A DNA stretch of 64,000 nucleotides from Methanomassiliicoccaceae archaeon UBA328 (GCA_002506905.1 DAYM01000005.1:44931-108930), one strand, 5' to 3'; positions 47,420 to 56,299 are shown, counted from the stretch's first letter. Made by a program: numbers and translations. The notes: a model not told the origin generated them from the sequence alone.

Positions 47420-49518
47420 GCCTTCTTGTACATTCCGTCGCGGGGACAGTATACGGTACCGCGTTCGACCAATGAGCGGAGCACCTTGTTGAGTTCGCCC
47501 TCTGCCATTCCCTCGGATTCGACATGTGCCAGCAGCTCATCCAATGTGATACCTTCCGGAGAACCGAACATATCCATCGTACCGAGTACGATCTTCGTAC
47601 GGTCGCGGTCCTTCTTGGTGAATCCGGAGTCTATCGCTCCCATATCCCACTGGCCGTCGTTGGTGGATGCCAGGGATGAAAGGTAATATTCCACGAGTCT
47701 GACTGCCCTCTGCGCATCTTCGGCGTCCACCGTGGTGCTCAATTTCAATCTTGCAGATGCCTCGGAAAGACGCACCAAGGCCTCCAGCTGCCTGGCGGTG
47801 ATGGTGATCGTTCCGTCCGCCCTGCCGATGTCCCTGATGCGGAGATAACTGTCCTGAATGATCTTGACGGCCTCGTCTGTCATGACGGGGACGACGTGCT
47901 TTGAATATGCCACATATTTCCTGAGAAGCTCGACATCGTAGTACGGCTTGACATTGGTGGTCATCTCTCTGACCTCTTCGACGTTCACTCCGTCCAATAC
48001 CGCATCCTCGGGGATCTGCCTGATCTCACCGCGCCTGTGGACACCGAGTATATGTCTGGAAAGGTTGCTGTCCCTCTTGCGGTCGGGCTTGTCCGTCAGG
48101 ACGAACAGGAGATCGAAACGGGATATGAGCGCCGGAGGCAGATCTATCTGCTCGGTCAATGTTCCCATTCCCTCGGTCTCGAACCTTCCGAACTTGGGGT
48201 TTGCCGCGGCAAGCATCGAACATCTGCACTGAAGTGTCGCGGTGATACCAGCCTTCGCCATGGATATCCTCTGGGATTCCATGGCCTCATGCAGCGACGA
48301 CCTGTCCTGCGGCGTCATCTTGTCCAACTCATCGATACATGCCAGACCTTTGTCCGCAAGGACCAGCGCACCGGCCTCGAGCGTCCATCTTCCGTCTCCG
48401 AAATCATCTTTGACGGCGGCCGCGGTCAGACCTGCGGCGGATGCGGACTTTCCGGATGCGTATATTCCCCTGGGGGCCAAAGTGCTCATGTACCTCAGGA
48501 TCTGCGACTTTGCGACTCCAGGGTCTCCGACCATCAGGATGTGTATGTCCCCTCTGATGGAGGTCTTGTCATCCATCTCCTTATGGCAGCCGCCGAAGAG
48601 CTGCAGCGCAATGGCGCTCTTGACCTCTTCCATGCCGTAAATTGTGGGCGATATGGACGCAACGATGTTGTCGAAGAGGTTGGGGTCCTTCGACATGCTC
48701 AGGATCTCCTTCTCGTCCTCTTCGGTTATCTGGATCTCATCGTACTCGTGCTGTTCGAACTCCACCGACATGACGTCGATGTACATTTCGAACACCGTTG
48801 ATTTGTCCCTGTCGGGTTTCTCCACGGAACGGATGACACCGTTCAGCGTGATCCTGTTACCCGCAGTGATTATTCCGGAGATGTCGTCCTCCACGAATCC
48901 CGTGAGCCTTTCGGGCTGGGCACCTCCTCTGAGTCCTTCCGGACTCTCCTGTATCTCGACCTTCTGCGTGTCGATGTATTTCGACTCCTTCTCGTCGATT
49001 ATGAAACGTACGGCCTGTTTGTTGCAGCTGCCTTCGGTGTTGGTGCACATCACCGGCTCCTTCAGCAACATGCCTGTCTGCTCCACCCACTGTTCCGCGT
49101 TGCAGCGTGCGCATCTGAACAGGGCATGGATCATCCTGGGCTTTACCGTGGTGGCCTTCCTTACAAGTCCTTCCACTGCCACCAGTTTTCCCAGATGCTT
49201 GGCTCTCAGAAGACGAATATCGACCTTGGCATCGCAGGGAAGCTCGGTTATCCTCAGATTGACCTGGTCCTTTCCGTCCCATGTCGGGGGAAGAAGTCCT
49301 TTGACGACGGCCTTTCCTTTCGTTATGCACATGTCCGGATTCTCGAGGACGAACATCGCAAAATCGATGCTGTACGCCTCGATGTCCTTGTACGAGACGA
49401 ATATGCTCTTCTTGTCCGGGTAGTTTGCGGAGACCTCGCTGATCATCAGACGGTATTTGTCCTTGCTGAGGATCTCCTCCCAGCCTGCCGTGATGTCCTG
49501 TTCCTGATATGCGACCAT
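47416..49518 (-). CDS. mcm: MCM replicative helicase
   Basis: A 700-residue MCM, the replicative 3'-5' DNA helicase. The N-terminal domain has a zinc motif (CARC...CNK), the AAA+ core has Walker A MVGDPGVAKSQIL, the MCM signature ADKGLACIDELDKM, and an arginine-finger region SRFDLLFVL. The C-terminus is a winged helix (GMAEGELNKVLRSL). Replaced at the front by a 77-residue winged-helix gene (49520-49753) in the same operon. Confidence 0.97.
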   Translation of the reverse strand: MVAYQEQDITAGWEEILSKDKYRLMISEVSANYPDKKSIFVSYKDIEAYSIDFAMFVLENPDMCITKGKAVVKGLLPPTWDGKDQVNLRITELPCDAKVDIRLLRAKHLGKLVAVEGLVRKATTVKPRMIHALFRCARCNAEQWVEQTGMLLKEPVMCTNTEGSCNKQAVRFIIDEKESKYIDTQKVEIQESPEGLRGGAQPERLTGFVEDDISGIITAGNRITLNGVIRSVEKPDRDKSTVFEMYIDVMSVEFEQHEYDEIQITEEDEKEILSMSKDPNLFDNIVASISPTIYGMEEVKSAIALQLFGGCHKEMDDKTSIRGDIHILMVGDPGVAKSQILRYMSTLAPRGIYASGKSASAAGLTAAAVKDDFGDGRWTLEAGALVLADKGLACIDELDKMTPQDRSSLHEAMESQRISMAKAGITATLQCRCSMLAAANPKFGRFETEGMGTLTEQIDLPPALISRFDLLFVLTDKPDRKRDSNLSRHILGVHRRGEIRQIPEDAVLDGVNVEEVREMTTNVKPYYDVELLRKYVAYSKHVVPVMTDEAVKIIQDSYLRIRDIGRADGTITITARQLEALVRLSEASARLKLSTTVDAEDAQRAVRLVEYYLSSLASTNDGQWDMGAIDSGFTKKDRDRTKIVLGTMDMFGSPEGITLDELLAHVESEGMAEGELNKVLRSLVERGTVYCPRDGMYKKA

Positions 49519-49519
49519 T

Positions 49520-49753
49520 TCATTCGTCTCCTTTTGCGTGACATTCGCTGTCCGCCCACCATACCCAGCCGCCCATCTCCATGGATATCTCGCCTTTGAT
49601 CAATCCCTGTCTCCTGAGCCTGTTGAATGTTTTGGCCAGATCGTCCGGGCATCTGTACTGGAATAACTCCTCCAGCCTTTCTGCGGCCTCTTTGGTGGTG
49701 ACACGGTCATCTCCCAAGGCCTTCCAAATCAACGGAACCGCTTCGTCTAGCAT
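49520..49753 (-). CDS. Small winged-helix-like protein before MCM
   Basis: A 77-residue protein predicted to be a winged helix: VTTKEAAERLEELFQYRCPDDLAKTFNRLRRQGLIKGEI, then a beta-rich end with GGWVWWADSEC. It ends one base before the mcm ATG, so it is translated with mcm. Sequence looks like a DNA-binding accessory factor; I do not recognise a named family. It could load or regulate MCM, but this is inference from linkage only. Confidence 0.7.
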   Translation of the reverse strand: MLDEAVPLIWKALGDDRVTTKEAAERLEELFQYRCPDDLAKTFNRLRRQGLIKGEISMEMGGWVWWADSECHAKGDE

Positions 49754-49782
49754 AGCGGACTCTCAACATCGCGCCCGTACTT

Positions 49783-50319
49783 TTAATTATCGTCGCCCGG
49801 GCCGTCGGCGCCTTTGATGAAATCGATGTACTCGTTCTGTATGCGGACCACTTCCGCACTGTCCTCTGCCTTGGAATACTCGTCTAGGAGTGCACCGTTA
49901 AGACGGAGGAATTCAGGCGCCCAATTGAACCTCTCCAGGAAGGTGTCGGCCTGCTCCTTCTCGCCCAATATTATCAGCGACGCCATGACCGCCTCGGCGC
50001 TGTTGAGTTCCATCGGACGTCCCCAATTGATCGGGTTCGAGGCCAAAAGATACGGAAGTGCGCGTTCCTCCACGCGTTTCATCCTCGGAAACTGATCGAT
50101 GTTCGTCCATGTGAGGTCCATGACCACGAGTCCCTTGCGCGCAAAATGACGGTCGGCCGGAGAAAGCGCCTTCTGCGAGAACGGTGACAGCACTATAGAC
50201 CCGGAAGGGATATTCGAAAGCCTCTTGGCCTCCTTTCCCAATCCGAACTTCAGCATGCGCTTGGCAGTGCACTTCTTGGGGTCGCATTGATATTCGTCGT
50301 AGATGATGACCGGTATCAT
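49783..50319 (-). CDS. tsr3: Tsr3-type 16S/18S rRNA acp-transferase
   Basis: A 178-residue homologue of Tsr3 (DUF367), which adds an aminocarboxypropyl group to a small-subunit rRNA residue in SAM-dependent fashion. Seen: DPKKCTAKRML, GSIVLSPFSQKALSP, VVMDLTWTNI, ALPYLLASNPINWGRPMELNSAEA and an acidic end. ATG 50319 overlaps the stop of the phosphatase-like gene by four bases. Confidence 0.92.
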   Translation of the reverse strand: MIPVIIYDEYQCDPKKCTAKRMLKFGLGKEAKRLSNIPSGSIVLSPFSQKALSPADRHFARKGLVVMDLTWTNIDQFPRMKRVEERALPYLLASNPINWGRPMELNSAEAVMASLIILGEKEQADTFLERFNWAPEFLRLNGALLDEYSKAEDSAEVVRIQNEYIDFIKGADGPGDDN

Positions 50320-50795
50320 GCGGTTACCAGCGATCTGAGCTTTTCGGGGTCCTTCATATTCTCGGACACCCAGAGCCTGACCTTATCGGCCAGCTGCTCG
50401 TATGCATGACCGAGTTCCGCATCGTCGGTAGGGTGATAGTCTTTGACCGACCCCATATCGGCGAGGATCTGCTTGCCCTGCCAAGGTGTCTTCGGCGCCC
50501 ACTCGTCGAAGGTCTTCTTCTCGGTATAGACGATGAGATCGTAATTGTCATCCTCGCGGAGATGATCGGTGTCCTTGAAGTCCTTGGATACCTGGCGCCT
50601 CATATCCTCTCCGGCAACGTACATGACGGATATGAGATCGCAATCCACCAGATCGTGCTTGGGGCCTGCGCTGTATATGTCGTATGTGTCCGGGTACAGC
50701 TGTTTTGCATAATATTCGGCAAGCTGCGATGTGCAGTCGTTCTTCTCGTCGACGAACATCACACGTACCTTCACTTCGGGTTTCTTCTTGAACAT
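50316..50795 (-). CDS. Degenerate low-molecular-weight phosphatase-like protein
   Basis: A 159-residue protein with the fold pattern of low-molecular-weight protein tyrosine phosphatase/arsenate reductase (RVMFVDEKNDCTSQLAEYYAKQ at the P-loop position, then YDIYSAGPKHDL and a C-terminal helix). The catalytic CX5R loop is lost: first Cys is Asp and Arg is Thr (DEKNDCT). So it is probably not a phosphatase, and may bind a phosphate or protein partner. ATG 50795 follows GGGGGTGA. Upstream of tsr3 in the same operon. Confidence 0.6.
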   Translation of the reverse strand: MFKKKPEVKVRVMFVDEKNDCTSQLAEYYAKQLYPDTYDIYSAGPKHDLVDCDLISVMYVAGEDMRRQVSKDFKDTDHLREDDNYDLIVYTEKKTFDEWAPKTPWQGKQILADMGSVKDYHPTDDAELGHAYEQLADKVRLWVSENMKDPEKLRSLVTA

Positions 50796-50887
50796 TGGAC
50801 TCACCCCCTCAATACGTATGGTGAGTTAAAGGGTTATCCCGAGAGATCCGGAAGGAAAGGGTATTATCCGCGGAGTCGATGCGGTAA

Positions 50888-50950
50888 ATGCCACGATGAT
50901 GATCGTTTATCGAGCTGAATGTGATGATAGACGGGCGAGCTGAGTGGCAT
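50888..50950 (+). ncRNA. C/D box sRNA (2'-O-methylation guide)
   Basis: A 63-base element with all parts of an archaeal C/D box sRNA in the right order and spacing. A 7-bp terminal stem ATGCCAC/GTGGCAT encloses box C ATGATGA (50896-50902), a 12-base guide, box D' CTGA (50915-50918), a 2-base spacer, box C' GTGATGA (50921-50927), another 12-base guide and box D CTGA (50940-50943). It lies in a gap with no ORF between the minus-strand operon and the Hps gene. By the N+5 rule the predicted complementary targets are CUCGAUAAACGA (D' guide) and CUCGCCCGUCUA (D guide); their rRNA or tRNA locations were not checked. Confidence 0.85.
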
Positions 50951-51001
50951 TCTTCCTTTTCTTATCCATAATCGTAAATATCGTCCCTTCTATGAATGAT
51001 T

Positions 51002-52294
51002 ATGAAGCCGGTCCTGCAGGTCGCACTTGACCTGATGCAGCTGAACAGAGCCCTGGCCATCGCTGAGGAAGCGGTCGCCGGCGGTGCAGATTGGGTCGAG
51101 GTGGGAACACCTCTGGTTAAGAGCGAGGGAACCAACGCGGTACGTGTACTGAGCAGGAAGTTCCCCCAGGCCAAGATCATAGCGGACACCAAGACTATGG
51201 ATGTCGGCGGTGTCGAGGTCGAAATGATGGCCAAAGCAGGCGCAGACATTGTCACTATCCTCGGACTGGCAGACGATTCCACCATCGAAGAGGCAGTCTC
51301 TGTGGGAAGGAAGTACGGTGCGGAGATCATGGTCGATATGATCAACGTCCCCGACCGTGTGAAGAGGTCCAAGGAGGTCGAGAAACTCGGCGTATCCTAT
51401 ATCTGCCTGCACATGGGCATCGATTCCCAGATGAAAGGCGAAGAACCTCCCATAGACGTTCTCAGAAAGATCGTCGCCGAGACAAGCATCCCGGTGGCCG
51501 TTGCGGGAGGAATAACCCCCGACAACGCCGCAGACTACGTCAAAGCGGGAGCTTACGACATCATAGTCGGAGGCGGCATCATCAAGGTCCCCGATGTGAA
51601 AGGGGCCGCCGCCGCGATGAAGAAGGCCATGTCCGGCGTCGAAGTACAGTCCTCGATCGCAAAGAAATACACCGAGGATGATCTTTTCGAAGCATTCTCG
51701 AAATGCTCCACATGCAACATATCGGATGCATATCACAAACAGGGTGTCATCTTCGGACTTCACCCGTATATCAGGGACGGGACACGCATGGTCGGACGCG
51801 CGCTTACCGTCCAGACATCCAACGGAGACTGGGCCAAACCGGTCGAAGCGATAGACCGCGCCAAACCGGGCGACATAATCGTTGTCGATGTGGGCGGTGC
51901 GCCTATGGCGGTCTGGGGAGAGCTCGCATCCAATTCTGCCATGCAGATGGGTGTGAAAGGAATAGTCATCGACGGCTCCATCAGGGATATCGACGACATC
52001 AGAAAACTCGGATTCCCCGCATTTGCCAGAATGGCCGTGCCCTGTGCCGGCGAGGCAAAGGGATACGGCGGCATCGGGATCGAGATCACCGTCGGCGGTC
52101 AGAGGGTCCGTACCGGCGATTGGATCATCGGTGACGAGAGCGGACTTATCGTAGTCCCGAAGGAGATCGCGGTAGAGGTCGCGAACCGTTCCGTCGATGT
52201 CAATGAAAGAGAGGACCGCACCCGCGAAGAGATCCGCAGGGGTTCCACTCTATCAAAGGTGAACGAGCTCGCGAAATGGGAACCCGTGAAGTGA
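51002..52294 (+). CDS. 3-hexulose-6-phosphate synthase fused to RraA-like domain
   Basis: A 430-residue fusion. Residues about 1-215 are an Hps/OMP-decarboxylase-type barrel (LQVALDLMQLNRA, IIADTKTMDVGGVEVEMM and VAVAGGITPDNAADYVKAGAYDIIVGG), which joins formaldehyde and ribulose-5-P, or runs the reverse reaction to make pentoses in archaea. Residues about 240-430 are an RraA/aldolase-like domain (CNISDAYHKQG, VDVGGAPMAVWGELASNSA and GVKGIVIDGSIRDIDDI). The same fusion is known in methanogens. Start ATG 51002; an ATG six bases earlier is possible. Confidence 0.9.
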   Translation: MKPVLQVALDLMQLNRALAIAEEAVAGGADWVEVGTPLVKSEGTNAVRVLSRKFPQAKIIADTKTMDVGGVEVEMMAKAGADIVTILGLADDSTIEEAVSVGRKYGAEIMVDMINVPDRVKRSKEVEKLGVSYICLHMGIDSQMKGEEPPIDVLRKIVAETSIPVAVAGGITPDNAADYVKAGAYDIIVGGGIIKVPDVKGAAAAMKKAMSGVEVQSSIAKKYTEDDLFEAFSKCSTCNISDAYHKQGVIFGLHPYIRDGTRMVGRALTVQTSNGDWAKPVEAIDRAKPGDIIVVDVGGAPMAVWGELASNSAMQMGVKGIVIDGSIRDIDDIRKLGFPAFARMAVPCAGEAKGYGGIGIEITVGGQRVRTGDWIIGDESGLIVVPKEIAVEVANRSVDVNEREDRTREEIRRGSTLSKVNELAKWEPVK

Positions 52295-53251
52295 TCAGTA
52301 GAGATACTGATTGTTATCCTCGTACTTCGGAGGGACCTTCTTGGCGGTCTTCGCCTTGGGCCTCTCCTCATTGTCACCGAGTTCTTCTGCCAGCTTATTC
52401 AGTCTTCTGATCCTTTCCTCGGTCGGAGGATGGGTGCTGAACAGACTTGAAAGGAAACGTTTGTTCTTTCCCGTGAACGGGTTGCAGATCATAATGCCCG
52501 CGTAACTGTTCTCGGTGTAGACATCATCGGTGGTCGCACATCCGGTCTCGATGTGTTTCAATGCCCTTGCCAATGCGCGGGGGTTCCCGGTCATCCTTGC
52601 ACCGGTCTCGTCGGCGAGATACTCGCGGTTCCTGGATACTCCCAGCTGGACCAGGAGCGCCGCTATGGGTACCGTGATGCTCAATGCTATGGCAATAAGC
52701 ATCATCTGTCCCCTGTTCTCGTTGTTGCCGCCGCCGAAAGCGACCATGTACGAGGCATACCTGGATGTGAAACTGATCACTGACGCCATGGTCGAAGCTA
52801 TCGACATCACGAGGATGTCCCTGTTCTTTACGTGGGACAGTTCGTGTGCGAAGACACCTTCCAATTCATCATCGGGCAGAAGTGCCAGTATGCCTCTTGT
52901 CGCAACGACAGCGGCATTCTTGGGGTTCCTTCCGGTAGCGAATGCGTTGGGCATTCCGGTATCGGATATTCCCACTTCGGGCATCGGAAGATCTGCCTTC
53001 TCGGCCAGTTTCTTAACGATGTTGTAAAGCCTGGGCTCCTCGTATTCCGTGATGATGTGAACGTTGTTCGCTCTGAGCGCGGCCCCTTTGGACCCGTAAT
53101 ATGAATAGATGCAAAGCAGGACCGAAAGGACCAGCATCACGATCAGTCCGATGGACCATGCGTTGAAGATCGCCCCTATGAACGTACCGATCGCAACAAG
53201 GATCACCGTCATCAGGACGAACAGCATACCTGTCCTAGCTCTCCAGAACAT
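52295..53251 (-). CDS. htpX: HtpX-like M48 zinc metalloprotease
   Basis: A 318-residue integral membrane protease for quality control of membrane proteins. Two N-terminal helices (MLFVLMTVILVAIGTFIGAI and WSIGLIVMLVLSVLL), the zinc motif HELSHVKNRD (near residue 127), the second metal Glu in NREYLADETGARMTG and a C-terminal HPPTEERIRRL. The ATG 53251 follows GAGGTGTGAGG; the frame extension upstream is antisense-like noise over the hydrolase gene. Its ribosome site lies inside the last codons of the upstream hydrolase, showing co-translation. Confidence 0.93.
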   Translation of the reverse strand: MFWRARTGMLFVLMTVILVAIGTFIGAIFNAWSIGLIVMLVLSVLLCIYSYYGSKGAALRANNVHIITEYEEPRLYNIVKKLAEKADLPMPEVGISDTGMPNAFATGRNPKNAAVVATRGILALLPDDELEGVFAHELSHVKNRDILVMSIASTMASVISFTSRYASYMVAFGGGNNENRGQMMLIAIALSITVPIAALLVQLGVSRNREYLADETGARMTGNPRALARALKHIETGCATTDDVYTENSYAGIMICNPFTGKNKRFLSSLFSTHPPTEERIRRLNKLAEELGDNEERPKAKTAKKVPPKYEDNNQYLY

Positions 53252-53253
53252 CC

Positions 53254-54009
53254 TCACACCTCGTATTCCAATGTGTTCCCGACGTAGAAGTTCTCGACGC
53301 CGTGCAGTCCGAGCTTCACCCTCATCTCGGTGATCGCATCGCGGCTGGTGCAGTGATTCAGATGGAGATCTGAACACCCGGAAGATTGGAATGCCTCCGA
53401 TACTTCCTGCGCCTTCGCCTTCTCCTTCTTCTCGATGTGGATGCCTCCGATATATGCCTTGGGCGCGGATCCGAACCTGTCCCTGACAAGATCTATGACC
53501 GTCTAGACCCCGCAGTGCGAGCATCCGCTCAGGACGACGGGGCCTTTCTTTGTCTTCAGGATGAGAAAACACTCCTCGTCCCCGTTGCCGCCTAGCGGAG
53601 GGGACATGAAGAGATTGTCACTGAGCTGAAGCCAATCGTCCACCGGTTTGAATACCATCTTCCCCGCGAGTTCCGCGGGAACGTAGAGACCGCTTCCCCT
53701 CATCAGGCCTTTCCTGCCCCTTGCCGATTCGGGTGCATATACATCGACGGGTCCCTCGATCCTCTCGAGAAGTCCTGCCAATCCGCCGGCATGATCCCTG
53801 TGTCCGTGGGATACCGCCACAACATCAATGGATGCGGGATCGATGTCCAGATAATCAAGGTTATGAGCGAGGTATCTGGGCCTCATTCCGGTATCGAACA
53901 GCGTACGCTGCCCGTCCACGTCCACGAGGAGTGCCAGTCCCTGGGCTCCGATGAGCGGGGTATCCACGGCCGCACCCTCGTCATATACACACAGAATCTT
54001 TGCCTGCAT
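53254..54009 (-). CDS. Metallo-beta-lactamase-fold hydrolase with in-frame UAG
   Basis: The reading frame from ATG 54009 meets an amber codon at 53503-53505 (codon 169), then continues with clear family sequence to TGA 53254-53256. Before the amber: SHGHRDHAGG (metal motif), GSGLYVP, and SGCSHCGV directly preceding it. After it: TVIDLVRDRFG, YIGGIHI and LNHCTS, which match the GGFHL and HCTG motifs of the RFA-P-synthase-like hydrolases in archaea. So the conserved C-terminal motifs are read only if UAG is decoded, as in pyrrolysine-using methanogens; the product is then 251 residues. If UAG stops, a 168-residue protein lacking these motifs results. The final TGA lies two bases before htpX. 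Substrate unknown; a tetrahydromethanopterin-pathway role is only a family hint. Confidence 0.8.
53503..53505 (-). other. In-frame UAG, candidate pyrrolysine codon
   Basis: The minus-strand codon is TAG, flanked by SGCSHCGV upstream and TVIDLV downstream. It occupies the slot where related hydrolases carry an aliphatic residue before N/T (GCSHxGI-x-N/T). It is the only amber codon found inside a gene of this window; no recognised gene here ends in TAG. Confidence 0.7.
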
Positions 54010-54056
54010 AGTAATCCTAGGAGGGTTATAATGTACCCATTGATATAACCAATACC

Positions 54057-54890
54057 TTAGCGGTGATAGAGGGAATCGGGTATGTCCTTGCATATCCTGC
54101 AGACGACCTCTTCGTCCGCCATTCCCGAACCGAGCATCTGCCTCACCTTGTTAGGGACCGTCGCCGGGGCCATTATCGACGTGGGTTTTGCGGGATCGTC
54201 GATGTAATCGGTCTCTATCATGAAACGCGTGGTCCCTTTGCCGAGGGCGGTCTTGATATTGGATTTGGAAGCGGGCATCGACGGCATCACTCCGAACGTC
54301 TCCTCCTCGGTGACCAACGGCGGAGAGCTGTGCTTTATGACCATCCCGGGGTCGAGACCGACCTTTCTGGCCATCTCGGAAAGGGAACGGTCGGTGTGGT
54401 CCTCGGACTCGCAGTGTATGATCAGCGGAACATCCAATTCCTTTCCCAATTCCATGCCTCTCTGCAGAACACGGTTGGCCGCATCGACGTACCTCTGTTC
54501 GGTGGGGAAGTGCGGACGTCCGACCTCTCCGATGGCGCATGCCTTCCCTTCGGCGATATCCTTGGCGGCGTCCTCCATGCCCTGCATGAGCATCTCCTCC
54601 GCGGCCTCCAATCCGTACTTCTCGGAAAGAGGTATTATCAGAACGGGATAGGGACCGACGGCCACGTTGATCTCGACGTCCGTACGTTCTCTTGCCTTAC
54701 GTGCCAGATCATATGTTATCTTGAAGGATTCTTCGAAATCGGAACCCTTCGTGATGGGCACCTCCGCATACGGCAGGGTCACCAGGGTTATCCCCGTCCC
54801 TCCCGCCGCTTGGAACTCCAGAAGGGCATCCACGTTCCTGCCTGCGGGACTCATATGGAAATGATTGTCGTACACCGGTACCTTATCCAT
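54057..54890 (-). CDS. TatD-like metal-dependent hydrolase
   Basis: A 277-residue amidohydrolase-fold protein. Metal ligands: DNHFHM (H-x-H), CAIGEVGRPHF (Glu), LIIHCESEDH, VIKHSSPP, and IETDYIDDPA (Asp). Start at ATG 54890, since GGAGG precedes it; the longer form from 54911 is less likely. Archaeal members are annotated as TatD-related; the natural substrate is unknown. Divergent from priS. Confidence 0.88.
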   Translation of the reverse strand: MDKVPVYDNHFHMSPAGRNVDALLEFQAAGGTGITLVTLPYAEVPITKGSDFEESFKITYDLARKARERTDVEINVAVGPYPVLIIPLSEKYGLEAAEEMLMQGMEDAAKDIAEGKACAIGEVGRPHFPTEQRYVDAANRVLQRGMELGKELDVPLIIHCESEDHTDRSLSEMARKVGLDPGMVIKHSSPPLVTEEETFGVMPSMPASKSNIKTALGKGTTRFMIETDYIDDPAKPTSIMAPATVPNKVRQMLGSGMADEEVVCRICKDIPDSLYHR

Positions 54891-54944
54891 GCCTCCCCTA
54901 CCGCCGAGCAACCTAATTATAGATTGCCTGCGATATTACGGCCG

Positions 54945-56171
54945 ATGGACCGCAACTCCCGTTTCCTTCTGAAATCGTTCAGGAAGTACTACAAGGAATA
55001 CACGCCTTGGATGCCTCCCAGACATACGAAGAGAGAGTTCGGATTCATGTTCTTCGACAGAGATATGATGCAGAGGCATCTGTCGTTCGGGACCGCGGAC
55101 GACCTGAAGATATTCATGATCGCCCAGGCGCCCAGGCACAGCTACTATTCCACGGCATACTACAGGCGTCCCAACGCACCGACCATGGACGAGAAGGAAT
55201 GGATGGGCGCGGAGCTCATCTTCGATCTGGACGCAGACCACCTGGAAGGCGCGGACAAGATGACCTACGACGACATGATGATACAGATCCGCAGCGAGAT
55301 GATCAACCTGTACGATTCGTTCCTCACGGGAGACCTCGGATTCGCAGAGGACCAGGTCCATCTGGCATTCTCCGGCGGAAGGGGTTACCATGCGCACGTC
55401 ACCATGCCCGATGTATTGACCTTGGGAACGCACGAGAGAAGAGAGCTGGTGGATTACATCACATGCTCCGGAATGGACATCGATTGGGTGTTCCCGATAG
55501 ACCGCAGGGCAACGAAGACGGTCATGATGAGCGACGGTATGAGGTCCAACGTCGCCGAGATCAGACTCATCCCGGGAGAGGATTCCGGCGGATGGCGTCT
55601 GAGGATGAGGCACGGACTCATGGAGGTCGTCGAGGACTTCTGCACGATGGACCCGAGTGTCCTGAAGAAAACATACCCCTGCATCAAGACCCTCCAGAAC
55701 CAATCACTGCTGAACGCGCAGACCAGGATAAAAAGTGCCAGAGGTTCATTTTTCGAGAAGAATGACATGAGCCTTCTGAACAAACACGACCAGGACCTTC
55801 TCATCAAGGTCATGAAAGAGGACAAGGCCCGCATGATGTCGGGAGAGGTCGATAAACCTGTCACCCCGGATATCAAGAGGCTCATCCGTCTGCCAGGTTC
55901 CGTCCACGGAAAGACAGGTCTCAGGGTAAGTCCGATCAGCAGGGAACAGCTCACGGATTACAATCCCCTGTTCTATGCGGTACCGGAAGCTTATTCCGAC
56001 GAACCCACCAAGATCACGATGAAACGCCCATATCAGCTTAACATCAAAGACGACCGCATATCCCTGAAAGCGGGGGAGACCGAGGTCCCCGAATACGCGG
56101 CGGTGTTCCTTGTGGGCAGGAAGGAAGCCAATTGGGGATACGACTCCGAAAGGAAGGACTCGTTCTTCTGA
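54945..56171 (+). CDS. priS: DNA primase small (catalytic) subunit PriS
   Basis: A 408-residue eukaryotic-type primase catalytic subunit. The catalytic Asp pair is in ELIFDLDADHLEG, the SGGRGYHAHV block follows near residue 140, and the third-acid region is REFGFMFFD or nearby; FPIDRRATKTVMM is also typical. Start at 54945; the long upstream frame is an artefact over the TatD-like gene. It makes RNA primers with PriL, which is not in this window. Confidence 0.93.
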   Translation: MDRNSRFLLKSFRKYYKEYTPWMPPRHTKREFGFMFFDRDMMQRHLSFGTADDLKIFMIAQAPRHSYYSTAYYRRPNAPTMDEKEWMGAELIFDLDADHLEGADKMTYDDMMIQIRSEMINLYDSFLTGDLGFAEDQVHLAFSGGRGYHAHVTMPDVLTLGTHERRELVDYITCSGMDIDWVFPIDRRATKTVMMSDGMRSNVAEIRLIPGEDSGGWRLRMRHGLMEVVEDFCTMDPSVLKKTYPCIKTLQNQSLLNAQTRIKSARGSFFEKNDMSLLNKHDQDLLIKVMKEDKARMMSGEVDKPVTPDIKRLIRLPGSVHGKTGLRVSPISREQLTDYNPLFYAVPEAYSDEPTKITMKRPYQLNIKDDRISLKAGETEVPEYAAVFLVGRKEANWGYDSERKDSFF

Positions 56172-56299
56172 CCGCACCCGTGTTCTCCCGGAGGTCGGAA
56201 ACGGCACATAAATGTCTGCGGAGCGGAATACCCCGCCGCTTTCCGACGTATTTATGCAGCAATGCGCCCTTTTTATAGAGTGTCAAGGCCAAAGCTTTA

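Noticed and set aside
53252..53572. Extension of the HtpX frame upstream to 53572
   Set aside because: It overlaps the C-terminal part of the amber-interrupted hydrolase in another frame, has an Arg/Gly-rich non-protein-like sequence, and the ATG at 53251 has a good ribosome site.
54063..54942. Extension of the PriS frame upstream to 54063
   Set aside because: It is antisense to the TatD-like gene; PriS homology begins at the ATG at 54945.
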